A stretch of 64,000 bases of DNA from Caryophanales bacterium (GTDB lineage Bacteria > Bacillota > Bacilli > Exiguobacteriales > Exiguobacteriaceae). Of the stretch, positions 1 through 9,160 are shown in pieces (position 1 is the stretch's first letter; each line of letters begins with the position of its first letter). The translations under genes were made by a program, and so were the position numbers. The DNA lies in contig CABJAC010000002.1 of the NCBI GenBank assembly GCA_902363455.1, positions 1 through 64,000 of the forward strand, read 5' to 3'. Below the pieces are notes generated by a model. It was not told where the DNA came from. It did no database searches and saw nothing but the letters and a program-made list of their open reading frames with translations.

Positions 1-3
1 GTC

Positions 4-120
<117 letters not shown>

Positions 121-137
121 AATTTATTTTTATTTAT

Positions 138-212
138 TCCGCAATAGCTCAGTGGTAGAGCAACCGGCTGTTAACCGGTAGGTCGTAGGTTCAAATCCTA
201 CTTGCGGAGCCA
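138..212 (+). tRNA. tRNA-Asn (GTT)
   Basis: Cloverleaf with acceptor TCCGCAA pairing TTGCGGA, anticodon GTT and a normal T-loop (TTCAAAT). The CCA end is encoded in the DNA (210-212). It is the first tRNA after 5S. Confidence 0.95.
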
Positions 213-214
213 AT

Positions 215-289
215 GGCCCGTTGGTCAAGCGGTTAAGACACCGCCCTTTCACGGCGGTATCACGGGTTCGATTCCCGTACGGGTCACCA
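215..289 (+). tRNA. tRNA-Glu (TTC)
   Basis: Acceptor GGCCCGT pairs ACGGGTC, anticodon TTC, T-loop TTCGATT. CCA is encoded. It starts two bases after the previous tRNA, so the array is transcribed as one precursor. Confidence 0.95.
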
Positions 290-302
290 TTTTTTATTTT
301 TT

Positions 303-375
<73 letters not shown>

Positions 376-410
376 CTGTTTTTTTCAATTGTATAGTTCC
401 TAGACAAACT

Positions 411-494
411 GGGGGGGTAGCGAAGTGGCTAAACGCGGCGGACTGTAAATCCGCTCCCTCGGGTTCGGCGGTTCGAATCCGCCCCCCCCCACCA
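411..494 (+). tRNA. tRNA-Tyr (GTA)
   Basis: Type II tRNA of 84 nt with a long variable arm. The acceptor is a run of seven G pairing seven C; anticodon GTA. CCA is encoded at 492-494. Confidence 0.95.
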
Positions 495-498
495 TGTC

Positions 499-571
499 GA
501 GCCATTAGCTCAGTTGGTAGAGCATCTGACTTTTAATCAGAGGGTCGCAGGTTCGAATCCTGCATGGCTCA
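499..571 (+). tRNA. tRNA-Lys (TTT)
   Basis: Acceptor GAGCCAT pairs ATGGCTC; anticodon TTT; discriminator A571. CCA is not encoded. Confidence 0.95.
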
Positions 572-577
572 TATTTT

Positions 578-649
578 GCGGAAGTAGTTCAGTGGTAGAA
601 TACGACCTTGCCAAGGTCGGGGTCGCGGGTTCGAATCCCGTCTTCCGCT
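578..649 (+). tRNA. tRNA-Gly (GCC)
   Basis: Acceptor GCGGAAG pairs CTTCCGC; anticodon GCC; discriminator T649. CCA is not encoded. Confidence 0.95.
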
Positions 650-663
650 TTTTATTTTTATTT

Positions 664-739
664 GGGGCCTTAGCTCAGCTGGGAGAGCGCCTGCCTTGCA
701 CGCAGGAGGTCAGCGGTTCGATCCCGCTAGGCTCCACCA
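664..739 (+). tRNA. tRNA-Ala (TGC)
   Basis: Acceptor GGGGCCT pairs AGGCTCC; anticodon TGC. CCA is encoded at 737-739. It is the last tRNA of the array and is followed by a terminator-like hairpin. Confidence 0.95.
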
Positions 740-755
740 AATTTTGCTTAAAGAT

Positions 756-788
756 CTTAAGCGAGTTTCGTTCGACTTAAGTTTTTTT
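756..788 (+). terminator. Terminator of the rRNA/tRNA transcript
   Basis: CTTAAG arms (756-761 and 776-781) with further inner pairing are followed by seven T. It lies 17 bases after tRNA-Ala. Confidence 0.6.
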
Positions 789-823
789 ATATTTGAAATG
801 CCTGCAATTAAAGTACGTACGCG

Positions 824-856
824 AAAGCACTGTGAGAATCCTCACGGTGCTTTTTT
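824..856 (+). terminator. Second terminator hairpin after the tRNA array
   Basis: Ten-base-pair stem (GCACTGTGAG against CTCACGGTGC, one G-T pair), loop AATC, then six T. With the hairpin at 756-788 it forms a tandem terminator, common after heavily transcribed rrn operons. Confidence 0.75.
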
Positions 857-871
857 GTCGTCTGATCTTTG

Positions 872-877
872 TATAAT
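872..877 (+). promoter_or_regulatory. -10 element likely serving rocF
   Basis: A perfect TATAAT lies 84 bases upstream of rocF and just after the tRNA terminators. No good -35 is seen at the right distance, so the call is tentative. Confidence 0.35.
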
Positions 878-960
878 CATGCGTCGTCGTGTCGAGTTGA
901 ACCATCGTCTTGTTACCGCTTACAATTAAGGTAACTTACTAAGTAAAGGGGAACAGGTCG

Positions 961-1869
961 ATGAACATTGCATATATCAGCGTACCGTATCGGTATGGTC
1001 AAGGAAAACCGGGGACAGAGCAAGGACCGGCTGCAGTCGAAGAAGCAGGATTACTCGAGACACTTGCGGTCAACGGACAAGAGACAGCGCGCTATGGGGA
1101 AGCAGCTGTTTTATCTGAAGATGCGGTCCGGGAAGAAGATTCGCAATTGAAACGGCTAGAAGGTGTCGTTCATACGACAAACGACTTACATTTGATTGTC
1201 CGCGATGCACTGAGTGAGCAACGTTTCCCGTTACTCGTCGGAGGCGATCACAGCATGGCGATCGGAACCATCGCCGGGTTGCGACAAGCCGTTCCGCGTC
1301 TTGGTGTCATCTGGTTTGATGCGCATGGTGATTTGAACACACCGGAGACTTCACCGTCCGGTAATATTCATGGAATGCCGCTTGCTGTAGCACTGGGAGA
1401 AGGTCACCAGCGTTTAACGGAAATCGGCGGAAACGATATTAAATTACAACCGGAACACCTTGTCTTCATCGGCTTACGAGATGTCGATGCCGGAGAACAG
1501 GAACTGATCGATCGTCTTGGCATCCGTGTATATGATATGGAAGCGATTCGGACACGGGGCATGGATGTCATCATGGAAGAAGCAATTGCCTATTTAAAAG
1601 AGACGACTGATGCGTTTTACCTCAGTTTCGATATGGACGGACTTGATCCAAGCCTCGTGGAAGGAACCGGAACACGAGTCGCCGATGGGATCATGCTTGA
1701 TGATGCGAAGACGGTTTTACGTCATTGCGCCGGACAAGATGATTTTATTGCTGCTGAATTCGTAGAGGTCAATCCATTGTTGGAAGAAGGAAACGGGACA
1801 GCGATTCTTGCAAATGAGTTGATTGGAAACTTGCTCCAGTATATGCAGGCACACCGTTTAGTAAAATAA
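961..1869 (+). CDS. rocF: Arginase
   Basis: Hydrolyses L-arginine to ornithine and urea with a binuclear manganese centre; cytoplasmic. The 302 residues match the family's usual length of about 300. The metal ligands are visible: GGDHS at residues 94-98, DAHGD at 120-124, and the DMDGLDP block near residue 225. NIHGMP at 135-140 is typical of arginase rather than agmatinase. The ATG at 961 follows AAAGGGGAA. It stands alone between the tRNA array and sigW, with a terminator behind it. The placement next to sigW and cdaA is shared with many Bacillales. Confidence 0.92.
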   Translation: MNIAYISVPYRYGQGKPGTEQGPAAVEEAGLLETLAVNGQETARYGEAAVLSEDAVREEDSQLKRLEGVVHTTNDLHLIVRDALSEQRFPLLVGGDHSMAIGTIAGLRQAVPRLGVIWFDAHGDLNTPETSPSGNIHGMPLAVALGEGHQRLTEIGGNDIKLQPEHLVFIGLRDVDAGEQELIDRLGIRVYDMEAIRTRGMDVIMEEAIAYLKETTDAFYLSFDMDGLDPSLVEGTGTRVADGIMLDDAKTVLRHCAGQDDFIAAEFVEVNPLLEEGNGTAILANELIGNLLQYMQAHRLVK

Positions 1870-1876
1870 TGGATGG

Positions 1877-1913
1877 AACTTGAACTCTTTTCGTCAGAGT
1901 TCAAGTTTTTTTT
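1877..1913 (+). terminator. Terminator of rocF
   Basis: Perfect twelve-base stem (AACTTGAACTCT and its complement) with a run of eight T, eight bases after the rocF stop. Confidence 0.9.
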
Positions 1914-1932
1914 GTTACAATTCAAATTGAGA

Positions 1933-1960
1933 TGAAACATTTGTTGGTCGACTCCGTATA
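1933..1960 (+). promoter_or_regulatory. Sigma-W promoter of sigW-rsiW
   Basis: TGAAAC (1933-1938), a 16-base spacer, then CGTATA (1955-1960). This is the consensus for B. subtilis SigW, with the correct spacing, 35 bases before the sigW start. It indicates autoregulation. Confidence 0.88.
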
Positions 1961-1994
1961 AGAGATTGACCGCATAGAGCGGGGGGTATTCAAA

Positions 1995-2558
1995 GTGGAA
2001 GAAACAACACTACGCTTGATTGAGCGGGTGAAGCAGGGCGACCGTGATGCATTTGCGGCACTTGTTGATCTATATAAAGAAGGTGCCTTTTTAGTCGCCT
2101 TCCGTGTTCTACGTGATCGAATGGAAGCAGAGGATGCTACGCAAGAAGCCTTTATCCGTGTGTTCACGAAAATTGAATCGTATAATGCCCAGTGGAAGTT
2201 TCGGACGTGGTTGTACCGGATCGTGACGAATGTGTCGATTGATCGCTTACGAAAAAAACGTCCGGACTATTCCCTTGATGCCGAGATGTCGGGGACTGAG
2301 GGATTGACGTTGTATTCCCAGCTCGAAAGCAAGGACCAGTTGCCGGAAGATCAAGTCATTGATTCTGAACAACGCCAAGATGTGGGGGAAGCGATTGCCG
2401 GCTTACCTGAAAAATACCGGATTCCACTTGTCTTGAAATATATTGAAGATCTTTCGCTCAAGGAAATCAGTGAGCTGATTGATTTACCAGTCGCTACGGT
2501 TAAAACTAGAATTCATCGAGGACGCGAAGCGCTGAAAAAGCATTTTGCCAAACGATGA
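1995..2558 (+). CDS. sigW: ECF RNA polymerase sigma factor SigW
   Basis: Extracytoplasmic-function sigma factor that directs transcription of envelope-stress and antimicrobial-resistance genes. The 187 residues equal the length of B. subtilis SigW. Region 2 covers about residues 18-95 (with FRTWLYRIVTN and RLRKKRPDY) and region 4 about 128-182 (LSLKEISELIDLP, VKTRIHRGREAL). The signature DAE..GTEGLT..SQ between the regions also matches SigW. The start is GTG at 1995 after a G-rich ribosome-binding site. It is coexpressed with the anti-sigma gene 16 bases downstream, from a sigma-W promoter. Confidence 0.95.
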   Translation: MEETTLRLIERVKQGDRDAFAALVDLYKEGAFLVAFRVLRDRMEAEDATQEAFIRVFTKIESYNAQWKFRTWLYRIVTNVSIDRLRKKRPDYSLDAEMSGTEGLTLYSQLESKDQLPEDQVIDSEQRQDVGEAIAGLPEKYRIPLVLKYIEDLSLKEISELIDLPVATVKTRIHRGREALKKHFAKR

Positions 2559-2574
2559 GAAGGAGGCACTCACC

Positions 2575-3189
2575 ATGACACGAGAAAAAGTGTATGAACG
2601 GATACAGGATTATTTAGATCAAAACCAACCTCCGGAAGACTTCAAACGACTTGAAGCGGAGTTACGGGAAGCAAATGCGATGGACGAGTTCGAAGAGTAT
2701 CGGCTCCTCGATGCTGAGTTACGTACGCTTCCAGCACCCAAGCTTTCGGCGGACTTTACATCCCGCGTGCTGGCACAATTGCCCGAACAGGTGGACCAAC
2801 CGAATGTAACTCCGCTCAGAAAATCGTCCCGCTTCGGCGGGACGATGAAGCAGTATCCGTTACTTGCGGCCGCTTCGATCTTCATGTTGTTATCCGTCGG
2901 CAGTCTCGGCGGTTATCTGACACAGGAAGAACACGATTTGTCCTATACGAATGTACCTGGCATCGTCGCTGAGAATGGTGAAGTTGTTGTTCCGAAAGGG
3001 GTTACCGTCAATCAAGATCTTTATGTTGAAGGGGGAAACGTCCGCATTGAAGGCAACGTCAACGGCGACGTGACGACAGTGGATGGAAAAGCCTACACGG
3101 CCAGTGCCGGAAACGTCACGGGCGAGATCAAACAGATTGATCAACTGTTTGAACGGGTCTGGTACGGAATTAAACGAATCTTTGAATGA
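2575..3189 (+). CDS. rsiW: Anti-sigma-W factor RsiW (zinc ligands absent)
   Basis: Single-pass membrane protein that holds SigW inactive until regulated proteolysis releases it. In 204 residues: a cytoplasmic helical domain at 1-90, one membrane helix at about 94-115, and an outer domain with the bactofilin-like VNGDVTTVDGKAYTASAGNVTG block that resembles B. subtilis RsiW. The cytoplasmic domain has no histidine and the protein has no cysteine at all, so the usual HxxxCxxC zinc motif is missing. The start is ATG at 2575 behind AAGGAGG. Position and outer-domain similarity make the identity firm. Confidence 0.88.
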   Translation: MTREKVYERIQDYLDQNQPPEDFKRLEAELREANAMDEFEEYRLLDAELRTLPAPKLSADFTSRVLAQLPEQVDQPNVTPLRKSSRFGGTMKQYPLLAAASIFMLLSVGSLGGYLTQEEHDLSYTNVPGIVAENGEVVVPKGVTVNQDLYVEGGNVRIEGNVNGDVTTVDGKAYTASAGNVTGEIKQIDQLFERVWYGIKRIFE

Positions 3190-3196
3190 GTCAGGT

Positions 3197-3220
3197 GGGA
3201 CGAGTCTAACTCGTCCCTTT
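3197..3220 (+). terminator. Weak terminator of sigW-rsiW
   Basis: GGGACGAG and CTCGTCCC form a strong stem, but only three T follow. Some read-through into cdaA is likely. Confidence 0.6.
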
Positions 3221-3221
3221 G

Positions 3222-3230
3222 TGCTATAAT
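3222..3230 (+). promoter_or_regulatory. Extended -10 promoter of cdaA-cdaR-glmM
   Basis: TGC directly precedes a perfect TATAAT (3225-3230), 40 bases before the cdaA start. Extended -10 promoters can work without a good -35, and none is seen here. Confidence 0.6.
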
Positions 3231-3269
3231 GAAAGCTGTTTAAATCAGATGAGATAGGGGGCACGGTTG

Positions 3270-4130
3270 GTGAATTACTTCAACTGGCAACCACTTCAAT
3301 TTCAATTGTTGAAACTGGGAGAAAACGTACATTGGTACGATTATATTAACGACGTGATTGATATCGCGGTCGTGACATTCGTCATTTACCGTCTGATGAT
3401 CATTGTCAAAGGCACAAAAGCAGTCCAATTGATCAAAGGGATTTCGGTTATTTTGATCAGCTGGTTCTTAAGCGGATTCTTCGGACTGAAGACGTTACAA
3501 TTTCTGCTGAACCAAATCATTACGTATGGTCTGCTCGGGATCATCATCATTTTTCAACCGGAGTTACGCCGAGGGCTCGAACACCTTGGACGAACGAGTA
3601 AATTCTTTTCACGGAGTGCAGTGAGTGATGAGGATGAACAAGTCCGGATTGTTGATGCATTGGTGACATCAGCACAATACATGTCCAAACGCCGGATTGG
3701 AGCACTCGTCACAATCGAGCGGGAGACAGGGCTTAGTGAGTACGTTGAAACCGGTATTCCGCTGGGATCACAAATCACGAGTCAGTTGCTGATCAATTTG
3801 TTTATTCCAAATACGCCGCTCCATGATGGAGCCGTCATCGTTCAACAAGGAAAACTGGCGGCAGCTGCTTGTTATCTGCCGTTGTCTGAGAGTGCACATA
3901 TCTCGAAAGATCTCGGAACACGTCATCGGGCAGCGATTGGCGTCAGTGAAGTGACGGACAGTGTCACACTCGTGGTTTCTGAAGAAACAGGCGGTGTCTC
4001 GCTCGCCATTAACGGTCGACTGTACCGGGAGCTTGACGAAGCTTCACTGCGGACAAAATTAATCGAAACGATCGTGAAAGCCGAACCGACGAATACTTCC
4101 TTCTTCAACTGGATGGGGGCGAAAAAATAA
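3270..4130 (+). CDS. cdaA: Diadenylate cyclase CdaA (c-di-AMP synthase)
   Basis: Membrane enzyme that makes the second messenger cyclic di-AMP from two ATP; c-di-AMP controls potassium and osmolyte uptake and wall homeostasis. About 286 residues: three N-terminal membrane helices, then the DAC domain with its DGA motif (LHDGAVI) and RHR motif (GTRHRAAIGVSE). GTG at 3270 (TTG at 3267 is the alternative) follows a G-rich ribosome-binding site. It overlaps cdaR by one base (TAATG), which implies translational coupling. The order cdaA-cdaR-glmM is conserved across Firmicutes. Confidence 0.95.
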   Translation: MNYFNWQPLQFQLLKLGENVHWYDYINDVIDIAVVTFVIYRLMIIVKGTKAVQLIKGISVILISWFLSGFFGLKTLQFLLNQIITYGLLGIIIIFQPELRRGLEHLGRTSKFFSRSAVSDEDEQVRIVDALVTSAQYMSKRRIGALVTIERETGLSEYVETGIPLGSQITSQLLINLFIPNTPLHDGAVIVQQGKLAAAACYLPLSESAHISKDLGTRHRAAIGVSEVTDSVTLVVSEETGGVSLAINGRLYRELDEASLRTKLIETIVKAEPTNTSFFNWMGAKK

Positions 4131-5416
4131 TGTTCGAGAAATGGTTCAATGAACGTTGGTTTCTCCGAATCGTTGCTGTTTTGCTGGCGGTCATGCTGTA
4201 TCTGATGGTGGCAGGCACGAATTCGAGTGGGAAAAGTGATGCTGCCAGCCTGTTGCCGGTCGCTGGTCAAGGATCGACGAAATTCGATGTACCGGTGACG
4301 GTCAAGTATGACGAAGCACAATGGGTTGTCTATAACACGCCAAAAACAATCGAGACGACAGTCAAAGGGCCGTCGAGCAGTTTAACCATGCTCCGGCTCG
4401 TCAAAGACTTTGGTTTGTCGATTGATTTGACAGGTCTGGATCCCGGATACCATCGTGTCCGCCTGGCTGCCAGCGGGTTTGGCAAAGATGTTGAAGTGAC
4501 CCCGAAACAGGAAACGATTGAAGTGTTCCTCGATAAAAAGGTCACGAAAGAAGTCCCGGTTCAAGTCGCTTTGTTAAATAAAAATAAGATTGCAGAAGGT
4601 TACGTTGTTGGTGAAGCGCAACCGACCCAACAAACCGTCTCCGTGACAGGCGGGGCAGAGAAATTACAAGCCATCACGGCGATTCAAGTTCCGATTGATG
4701 TCACGGGGCGGGCCGAGACGTTTAAAGAATCGTTTAACGTCAAAGCCACAGATGCAAACGGGAATGCCATCAGTGCAACGTATGATCCCGAGCAACTCGA
4801 AGTAACCGTTCCGATTTATAAAGAAAGTAAAACCGTCCCGATTAATGTCGAGACAAAAGATGCTGTCAAAAAGGGATATAAAGTCGTCAAAATTGTTCCG
4901 GTCACGACGGAAGCCCGTTTATATGGAACAAAAGAGGAACTGTCCCGCATCGGTTCGGTCGAAACGGAAGCCGTCTCCTTAAAAGGATTGACACAGACAG
5001 TGGATCGAACCGTCAAATTGATGGAGCCGGACAATGTGACTGCAATGGAGCCAACGTCCGTCACGGTCAGTATCGTCGTCGAGAAAGAGAATGCCAAAGC
5101 GACGACCGAAACTGTCGAAGATCGGGCGGAAAAAACGATTTCCGGTATATCGGTGACGTTAAACGGATTCGATGAATCGAAGTATACGATTGATTACGAA
5201 CAAACGATTGATCTTGTCGTCCGTGGTAATGAAGCGGATCTCGCTTCGATTGATGCGACGGATATAAAAGCTGTCTTAGATGTGACAGGTTTAAAAGAAG
5301 GTACACACGGCTTACCGATTTCATATCAGACGTCCAAAGCGTTTGATGTGTTGCGTCCGGATAACATGGATATCACACTTAAAGCGATTCCCCGGACATC
5401 GATTCAAACCAATTAA
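4130..5416 (+). CDS. cdaR: CdaA regulator CdaR (YbbR-domain protein)
   Basis: Membrane-anchored extracytoplasmic protein that binds CdaA and modulates c-di-AMP synthesis. The 428 residues open with a short cytoplasmic stretch and one membrane helix (about 12-30, [17 protein letters not shown]). Several YbbR-type beta repeats of about 80-90 residues follow, recognisable by recurring blocks with VPV...K and an Ile/Val-rich last strand. The start codon overlaps the cdaA stop. Residue-level activity cannot be read from the sequence; the assignment rests on repeat pattern and operon position. Confidence 0.9.
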   Translation: MFEKWFNERWFLRIVAVLLAVMLYLMVAGTNSSGKSDAASLLPVAGQGSTKFDVPVTVKYDEAQWVVYNTPKTIETTVKGPSSSLTMLRLVKDFGLSIDLTGLDPGYHRVRLAASGFGKDVEVTPKQETIEVFLDKKVTKEVPVQVALLNKNKIAEGYVVGEAQPTQQTVSVTGGAEKLQAITAIQVPIDVTGRAETFKESFNVKATDANGNAISATYDPEQLEVTVPIYKESKTVPINVETKDAVKKGYKVVKIVPVTTEARLYGTKEELSRIGSVETEAVSLKGLTQTVDRTVKLMEPDNVTAMEPTSVTVSIVVEKENAKATTETVEDRAEKTISGISVTLNGFDESKYTIDYEQTIDLVVRGNEADLASIDATDIKAVLDVTGLKEGTHGLPISYQTSKAFDVLRPDNMDITLKAIPRTSIQTN

Positions 5417-5445
5417 ATCAACTTTTTGAAATGAGGAAATTATAT

Positions 5446-6801
5446 ATGGGTAAGTATTTTGGAACTGACGGCGTCCGCGGCGTCGCAAACGTAGAACTGA
5501 CACCTGAACTGGCATATCGTCTTGGCCGGACAGGCGGATATGTCTTAACGAAACACGAAAGCACACGTCCGAAAGTCTTGATCGGGCGCGATACACGCGT
5601 CTCCGGACAAATGCTTGAGAATGCCTTGATTGCCGGACTCTTGTCAATCGGAGCGGAAGTCATGCGTCTTGGTGTCATCTCGACACCGGGGGTCGCGTAC
5701 TTGACGAAAACAATGGATGCGACAGCGGGCGTCATGATCTCCGCGTCACACAATCCGGTTGAAGACAACGGAATCAAATTCTTCGGTTCAGACGGCTTTA
5801 AACTTGATGATGCGACAGAACTTGAAATCGAAGGACTGCTGGACGAAGCGGAAGATACGTTACCACGTCCGTCCGGGAAAGAACTCGGATTCGTCCACGA
5901 TTACTATGAAGGCGCACAAAAGTACCTGCATATGTTACGTCAGACATCGGATGAAGATTTCTCAGGCATCCACGTCGCGATCGACGGGGCACACGGTGCG
6001 ACGTCAAGTCTTGCACCACGCCTGTTCGGTGATTTGGAAGCGGAAGTTTCGACGATTGGAACGACGCCAAACGGCTTGAACATCAACGAAGGTGTCGGTT
6101 CGACGCACCCTGAACATTTGGCTGACTTTGTCCTTGAAAAAGGCGCAGATATCGGTCTGTCATTTGACGGCGACGGCGATCGCCTGATTGCGATTGATGA
6201 GAACGGTAAAATTGTCGACGGCGATAAAATCATGTTCATCTGCGGGAAACATCTCAATGAAATCGGCCGCTTAAAAGACAGTACGATTGTCGCGACCGTC
6301 ATGAGTAACCTCGGTTTCCATAAAACAGTCGCAGAACACGGCATGACGGCGTTGCAGACAGCGGTCGGTGACCGCTACGTCGTTGAAGAAATGCGTAAAA
6401 ACAACTATACACTCGGCGGCGAACAGTCAGGTCACATCATCTTCATGGATTATTCAACAACGGGAGACGGTATGCTGTCAGGCGTCCAGCTCTTGCAAAT
6501 CATGAAGGCGACAGGCAAGAAATTGTCGGAACTCGCAGCAGAAATGCCGGTCTTCCCGCAACGTCTCGTCAACATTCGTGTATCGGATAAAAACGGTGCG
6601 ATGAATGGTCCTGCCGTTCAGTCAATCATTGCGGAAGTCGAATCTGAGATGGCTGGAAACGGTCGGATTCTTGTGCGGGCATCGGGAACAGAACCACTTG
6701 TCCGTGTCATGGCGGAGGCGCCGACGCAAGAAGCATGTGACATGTATGTCGAGCGGATCGCGAACGTTGTCCGTGAAAACTATGCGTTGCAAGAAAACTG
6801 A
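5446..6801 (+). CDS. glmM: Phosphoglucosamine mutase
   Basis: Interconverts glucosamine-6-phosphate and glucosamine-1-phosphate, the step between GlmS and UDP-GlcNAc for peptidoglycan. 451 residues. The phospho-serine motif is ISASHNP, with the catalytic Ser at 101. The metal loop DGDGDR and the C-terminal phosphate-binding block [11 protein letters not shown] are intact. ATG at 5446 follows GAGGA; an in-frame ATG at 5431 lacks a suitable site. It lies 29 bases after cdaR in the same operon, where CdaA, CdaR and GlmM are known to interact in Bacilli. Confidence 0.96.
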   Translation: MGKYFGTDGVRGVANVELTPELAYRLGRTGGYVLTKHESTRPKVLIGRDTRVSGQMLENALIAGLLSIGAEVMRLGVISTPGVAYLTKTMDATAGVMISASHNPVEDNGIKFFGSDGFKLDDATELEIEGLLDEAEDTLPRPSGKELGFVHDYYEGAQKYLHMLRQTSDEDFSGIHVAIDGAHGATSSLAPRLFGDLEAEVSTIGTTPNGLNINEGVGSTHPEHLADFVLEKGADIGLSFDGDGDRLIAIDENGKIVDGDKIMFICGKHLNEIGRLKDSTIVATVMSNLGFHKTVAEHGMTALQTAVGDRYVVEEMRKNNYTLGGEQSGHIIFMDYSTTGDGMLSGVQLLQIMKATGKKLSELAAEMPVFPQRLVNIRVSDKNGAMNGPAVQSIIAEVESEMAGNGRILVRASGTEPLVRVMAEAPTQEACDMYVERIANVVRENYALQEN

Positions 6802-6810
6802 GTGAACGAA

Positions 6811-6840
6811 AGGAGCGGATGAACATCCGTTCCTTTTTTT
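6811..6840 (+). terminator. Terminator of the cdaA-cdaR-glmM operon
   Basis: AGGAGCGGAT and ATCCGTTCCT form a ten-base stem with one G-T pair, followed by seven T. The next 160 bases (6842-7000) are AT-rich, and I see nothing functional in them. Confidence 0.85.
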
Positions 6841-7004
6841 ATTATTCTGGGATTTAGAAGTTTAGCAAAATAAAAGAGAGGTTTCTTGTGCTTCAGAGTA
6901 TCGCCGGTGAATGAAGCAAACATGGGATAATTTTTTACAAAATCTAGGTATTAGAGGTATCATTTAGAAAAAAATCGGGAATAGTTACAGATACGTTACC
7001 TTTC

Positions 7005-7033
7005 TTGCTTTTTCTAAATAAAGTTCGTATGAT
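7005..7033 (+). promoter_or_regulatory. Promoter of glmS
   Basis: TTGCTT (-35, 7005-7010), a 17-base spacer and TATGAT (-10, 7028-7033). Transcription would start about 30 bases before the ribozyme cleavage site. Confidence 0.7.
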
Positions 7034-7072
7034 TGTAAAGTCGGACAGAAACGGGGTCGGACAGAATTAAAA

Positions 7073-7217
7073 AGCGCCAGGGCTGTCTATGTGATAGGCA
7101 GCTGACGAGGTGGAGGTTTATCGAATCATTCGGCGGATGCCTCCCGGTACCATGTCAGTACCGTAAACGTGTCTGAAATCGTTTAAGTGATTAGACGGAC
7201 AAGCAGATGCGTGATGA
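7073..7217 (+). ncRNA. glmS ribozyme-riboswitch
   Basis: Self-cleaving leader RNA activated by glucosamine-6-phosphate, which lowers glmS mRNA when product is abundant. Cleavage is expected between A7073 and G7074 (A|GCGCC). The conserved core is clear: GACGAGGTGGAGGTTTATCG, then TTCGGCGGATGCCTCCCGG. P3.1 is GGTAC..GTACC. P4 is ACGTGTCTG pairing CAGATGCGT, with an inner P4.1 hairpin CGTTTA..TAGACG. The 3' limit is approximate. It lies 63 bases before the glmS start. Confidence 0.95.
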
Positions 7218-7279
7218 CAGCTCTCGACAAGAGCCGTTTCCTCTTCAGGGAAATACTTGTAAATGGGAGAGAAACAATT

Positions 7280-9076
7280 ATGTGCGGTATCGTAGGTATG
7301 ATCGGACAAGTGAACACAAAGGAAATTTTATTAAAGGGACTCGAAAAACTCGAGTACCGCGGTTATGATTCGGCTGGTCTTGCGTTCGTCAACGACGGCG
7401 TTCAAGTCCATAAAGAAGTCGGCCGGATTGCTGCGCTACGCGAAGTTGTTCCTGCAGAAGCAGATGGTCTTGTTGGAATTGGTCACACACGTTGGGCGAC
7501 ACACGGTGTTCCAAGTGTACCGAATGCCCACCCGCACCAAAGTGCTTCATCACGTTTCACACTCGTGCATAACGGTGTCATCGAAAACGATGAGCAGTTA
7601 AAAGCAGAACTCAATGTTGATTTACTCAGCGACACGGATACAGAAGTCATCGTTCAGATGATCGAAAAGAACTTTGCCGCAACAGGTGACGTGACAGAAG
7701 CATTCCGTCAAACACTTCGTGTGCTTCACGGTTCGTATGCACTCGCTTTAATCGATGCCGAGAACCCGGATGTCTTGTACGTCGCAAAAAATAAATCACC
7801 GCTTCTTGTTGGTCTCGGTGACGGTACGTTCAACGTTGTTGCGTCTGACGCAATGGCTATGCTTCAAGTAACAGATCAGTTCGTTGAGTTGCATGACGGC
7901 GAAATGATCATCTTGACGCGTGACAGTGTCACAATCCAAGATTTAGACGGAAACGTCAAAGAGCGTGATGCGTATACAGCAGAAATCGATGCATCAGATA
8001 TCGAAAAAGGCACGTACGCGCACTACATGCTCAAAGAAATGGACGAGCAGCCGGCAGTTATCCGGAACATCGTTCAGAAATACCAAAATGAGTCAGGCGA
8101 AATCACACTCGATCAGTCAGTCCGTGATTTAGTCCTTGGACGTGACCGTGTCTACATCATCGGTTGCGGAACAAGCTACCATGCAGGATTGATCGGAAAA
8201 CAATTGATCGAGCAAATCGCGGGTATCCCGACAGAAGTCCACATCTCGTCTGAGTTCGGCTACAACATGCCACTCTTGACTGAGAAACCACTGTTCCTCT
8301 TCCTTTCTCAATCAGGTGAAACAGCGGACAGCCGTGCAGTTCTCGTCGAAGCGAAAAAACTCGGTCATCCGGCACTGACAATCACAAACGTCGCAGGATC
8401 AACGTTGTCACGTGAAGCAAACGCAACGCTCTTGTTGCATGCAGGTCCTGAAATCGCAGTGGCGTCAACAAAAGCGTATACAGCACAAATCGCTGTGCTC
8501 GCAGTCCTTGCGTTTGACCTCGCTCAAGCAAAAGGTGTCGCGGTTAACTTCGATCTCCTGAAAGAACTCGGAAAAATCTCAAGCGCGATGGAGTCCGTCA
8601 TGTCACAAAAAGAACGGTTCCAAGAAATCGCTTCAGAATACTTGTCTGAATCACGCAATGCCTTCTTCATCGGTCGTGGTCAAGATGCGTATGTCGGAAT
8701 GGAAGGGGCTCTCAAGCTCAAAGAAATTTCGTATATCCAAGCAGAAGGTTACGCCGGCGGCGAATTGAAACACGGTCCAATCGCTTTGATCGAAGACAAT
8801 ACACCGGTCATCGCCCTCGTGACACAACCACACGTTCACCTCAACAACCGAGGCAACGTCAAGGAAGTCGTCGCACGTGGTGCGAATGCGTGTGTCATCG
8901 CAGCAGAAGGTCTTGAATTGCCGACGGATGCGTTCGTCATCCCAGCAGTCGAGCCGCTCCTGTCACCACTCTTGTCTGTCTTACCGCTTCAGTTGATCTC
9001 GTACTATGCGGCACTTGGCCGTGATTGCGACGTCGACAAGCCACGTAACTTGGCGAAATCGGTAACAGTTGAATAA
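7280..9076 (+). CDS. glmS: Glutamine-fructose-6-phosphate aminotransferase (isomerising)
   Basis: Makes glucosamine-6-phosphate from fructose-6-phosphate and glutamine, the committed step to amino sugars. 598 residues. ATG at 7280 is fixed by the next codon, the N-terminal nucleophile Cys of MCGIVG, which becomes exposed after Met removal. The glutaminase domain spans about 1-215 ([16 protein letters not shown]). Two SIS sugar-isomerase domains lie at about 285-415 and 455-590, ending in [15 protein letters not shown]. An upstream in-frame extension falls in the ribozyme leader and is not used. Controlled by the ribozyme at 7073-7217. Confidence 0.97.
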   Translation: MCGIVGMIGQVNTKEILLKGLEKLEYRGYDSAGLAFVNDGVQVHKEVGRIAALREVVPAEADGLVGIGHTRWATHGVPSVPNAHPHQSASSRFTLVHNGVIENDEQLKAELNVDLLSDTDTEVIVQMIEKNFAATGDVTEAFRQTLRVLHGSYALALIDAENPDVLYVAKNKSPLLVGLGDGTFNVVASDAMAMLQVTDQFVELHDGEMIILTRDSVTIQDLDGNVKERDAYTAEIDASDIEKGTYAHYMLKEMDEQPAVIRNIVQKYQNESGEITLDQSVRDLVLGRDRVYIIGCGTSYHAGLIGKQLIEQIAGIPTEVHISSEFGYNMPLLTEKPLFLFLSQSGETADSRAVLVEAKKLGHPALTITNVAGSTLSREANATLLLHAGPEIAVASTKAYTAQIAVLAVLAFDLAQAKGVAVNFDLLKELGKISSAMESVMSQKERFQEIASEYLSESRNAFFIGRGQDAYVGMEGALKLKEISYIQAEGYAGGELKHGPIALIEDNTPVIALVTQPHVHLNNRGNVKEVVARGANACVIAAEGLELPTDAFVIPAVEPLLSPLLSVLPLQLISYYAALGRDCDVDKPRNLAKSVTVE

Positions 9077-9088
9077 TTGACTCATCCT

Positions 9089-9126
9089 ATACCCTTTCAG
9101 ATGGTTGCATCTGAAAGGGTATTTTT
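9089..9126 (+). terminator. Terminator of glmS
   Basis: Perfect fourteen-base stem (ATACCCTTTCAGAT and its complement) around GGTTGC, followed by T5. Confidence 0.92.
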
Positions 9127-9160
9127 AGTGATGTGTTAAAAAAAGGGGGGATATCTCACA

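Noticed and set aside
514..929. Two overlapping ORFs of 77-88 codons across the tRNA-Lys to tRNA-Ala region
   Set aside because: They run through tRNA genes and terminators and have no ribosome-binding site.
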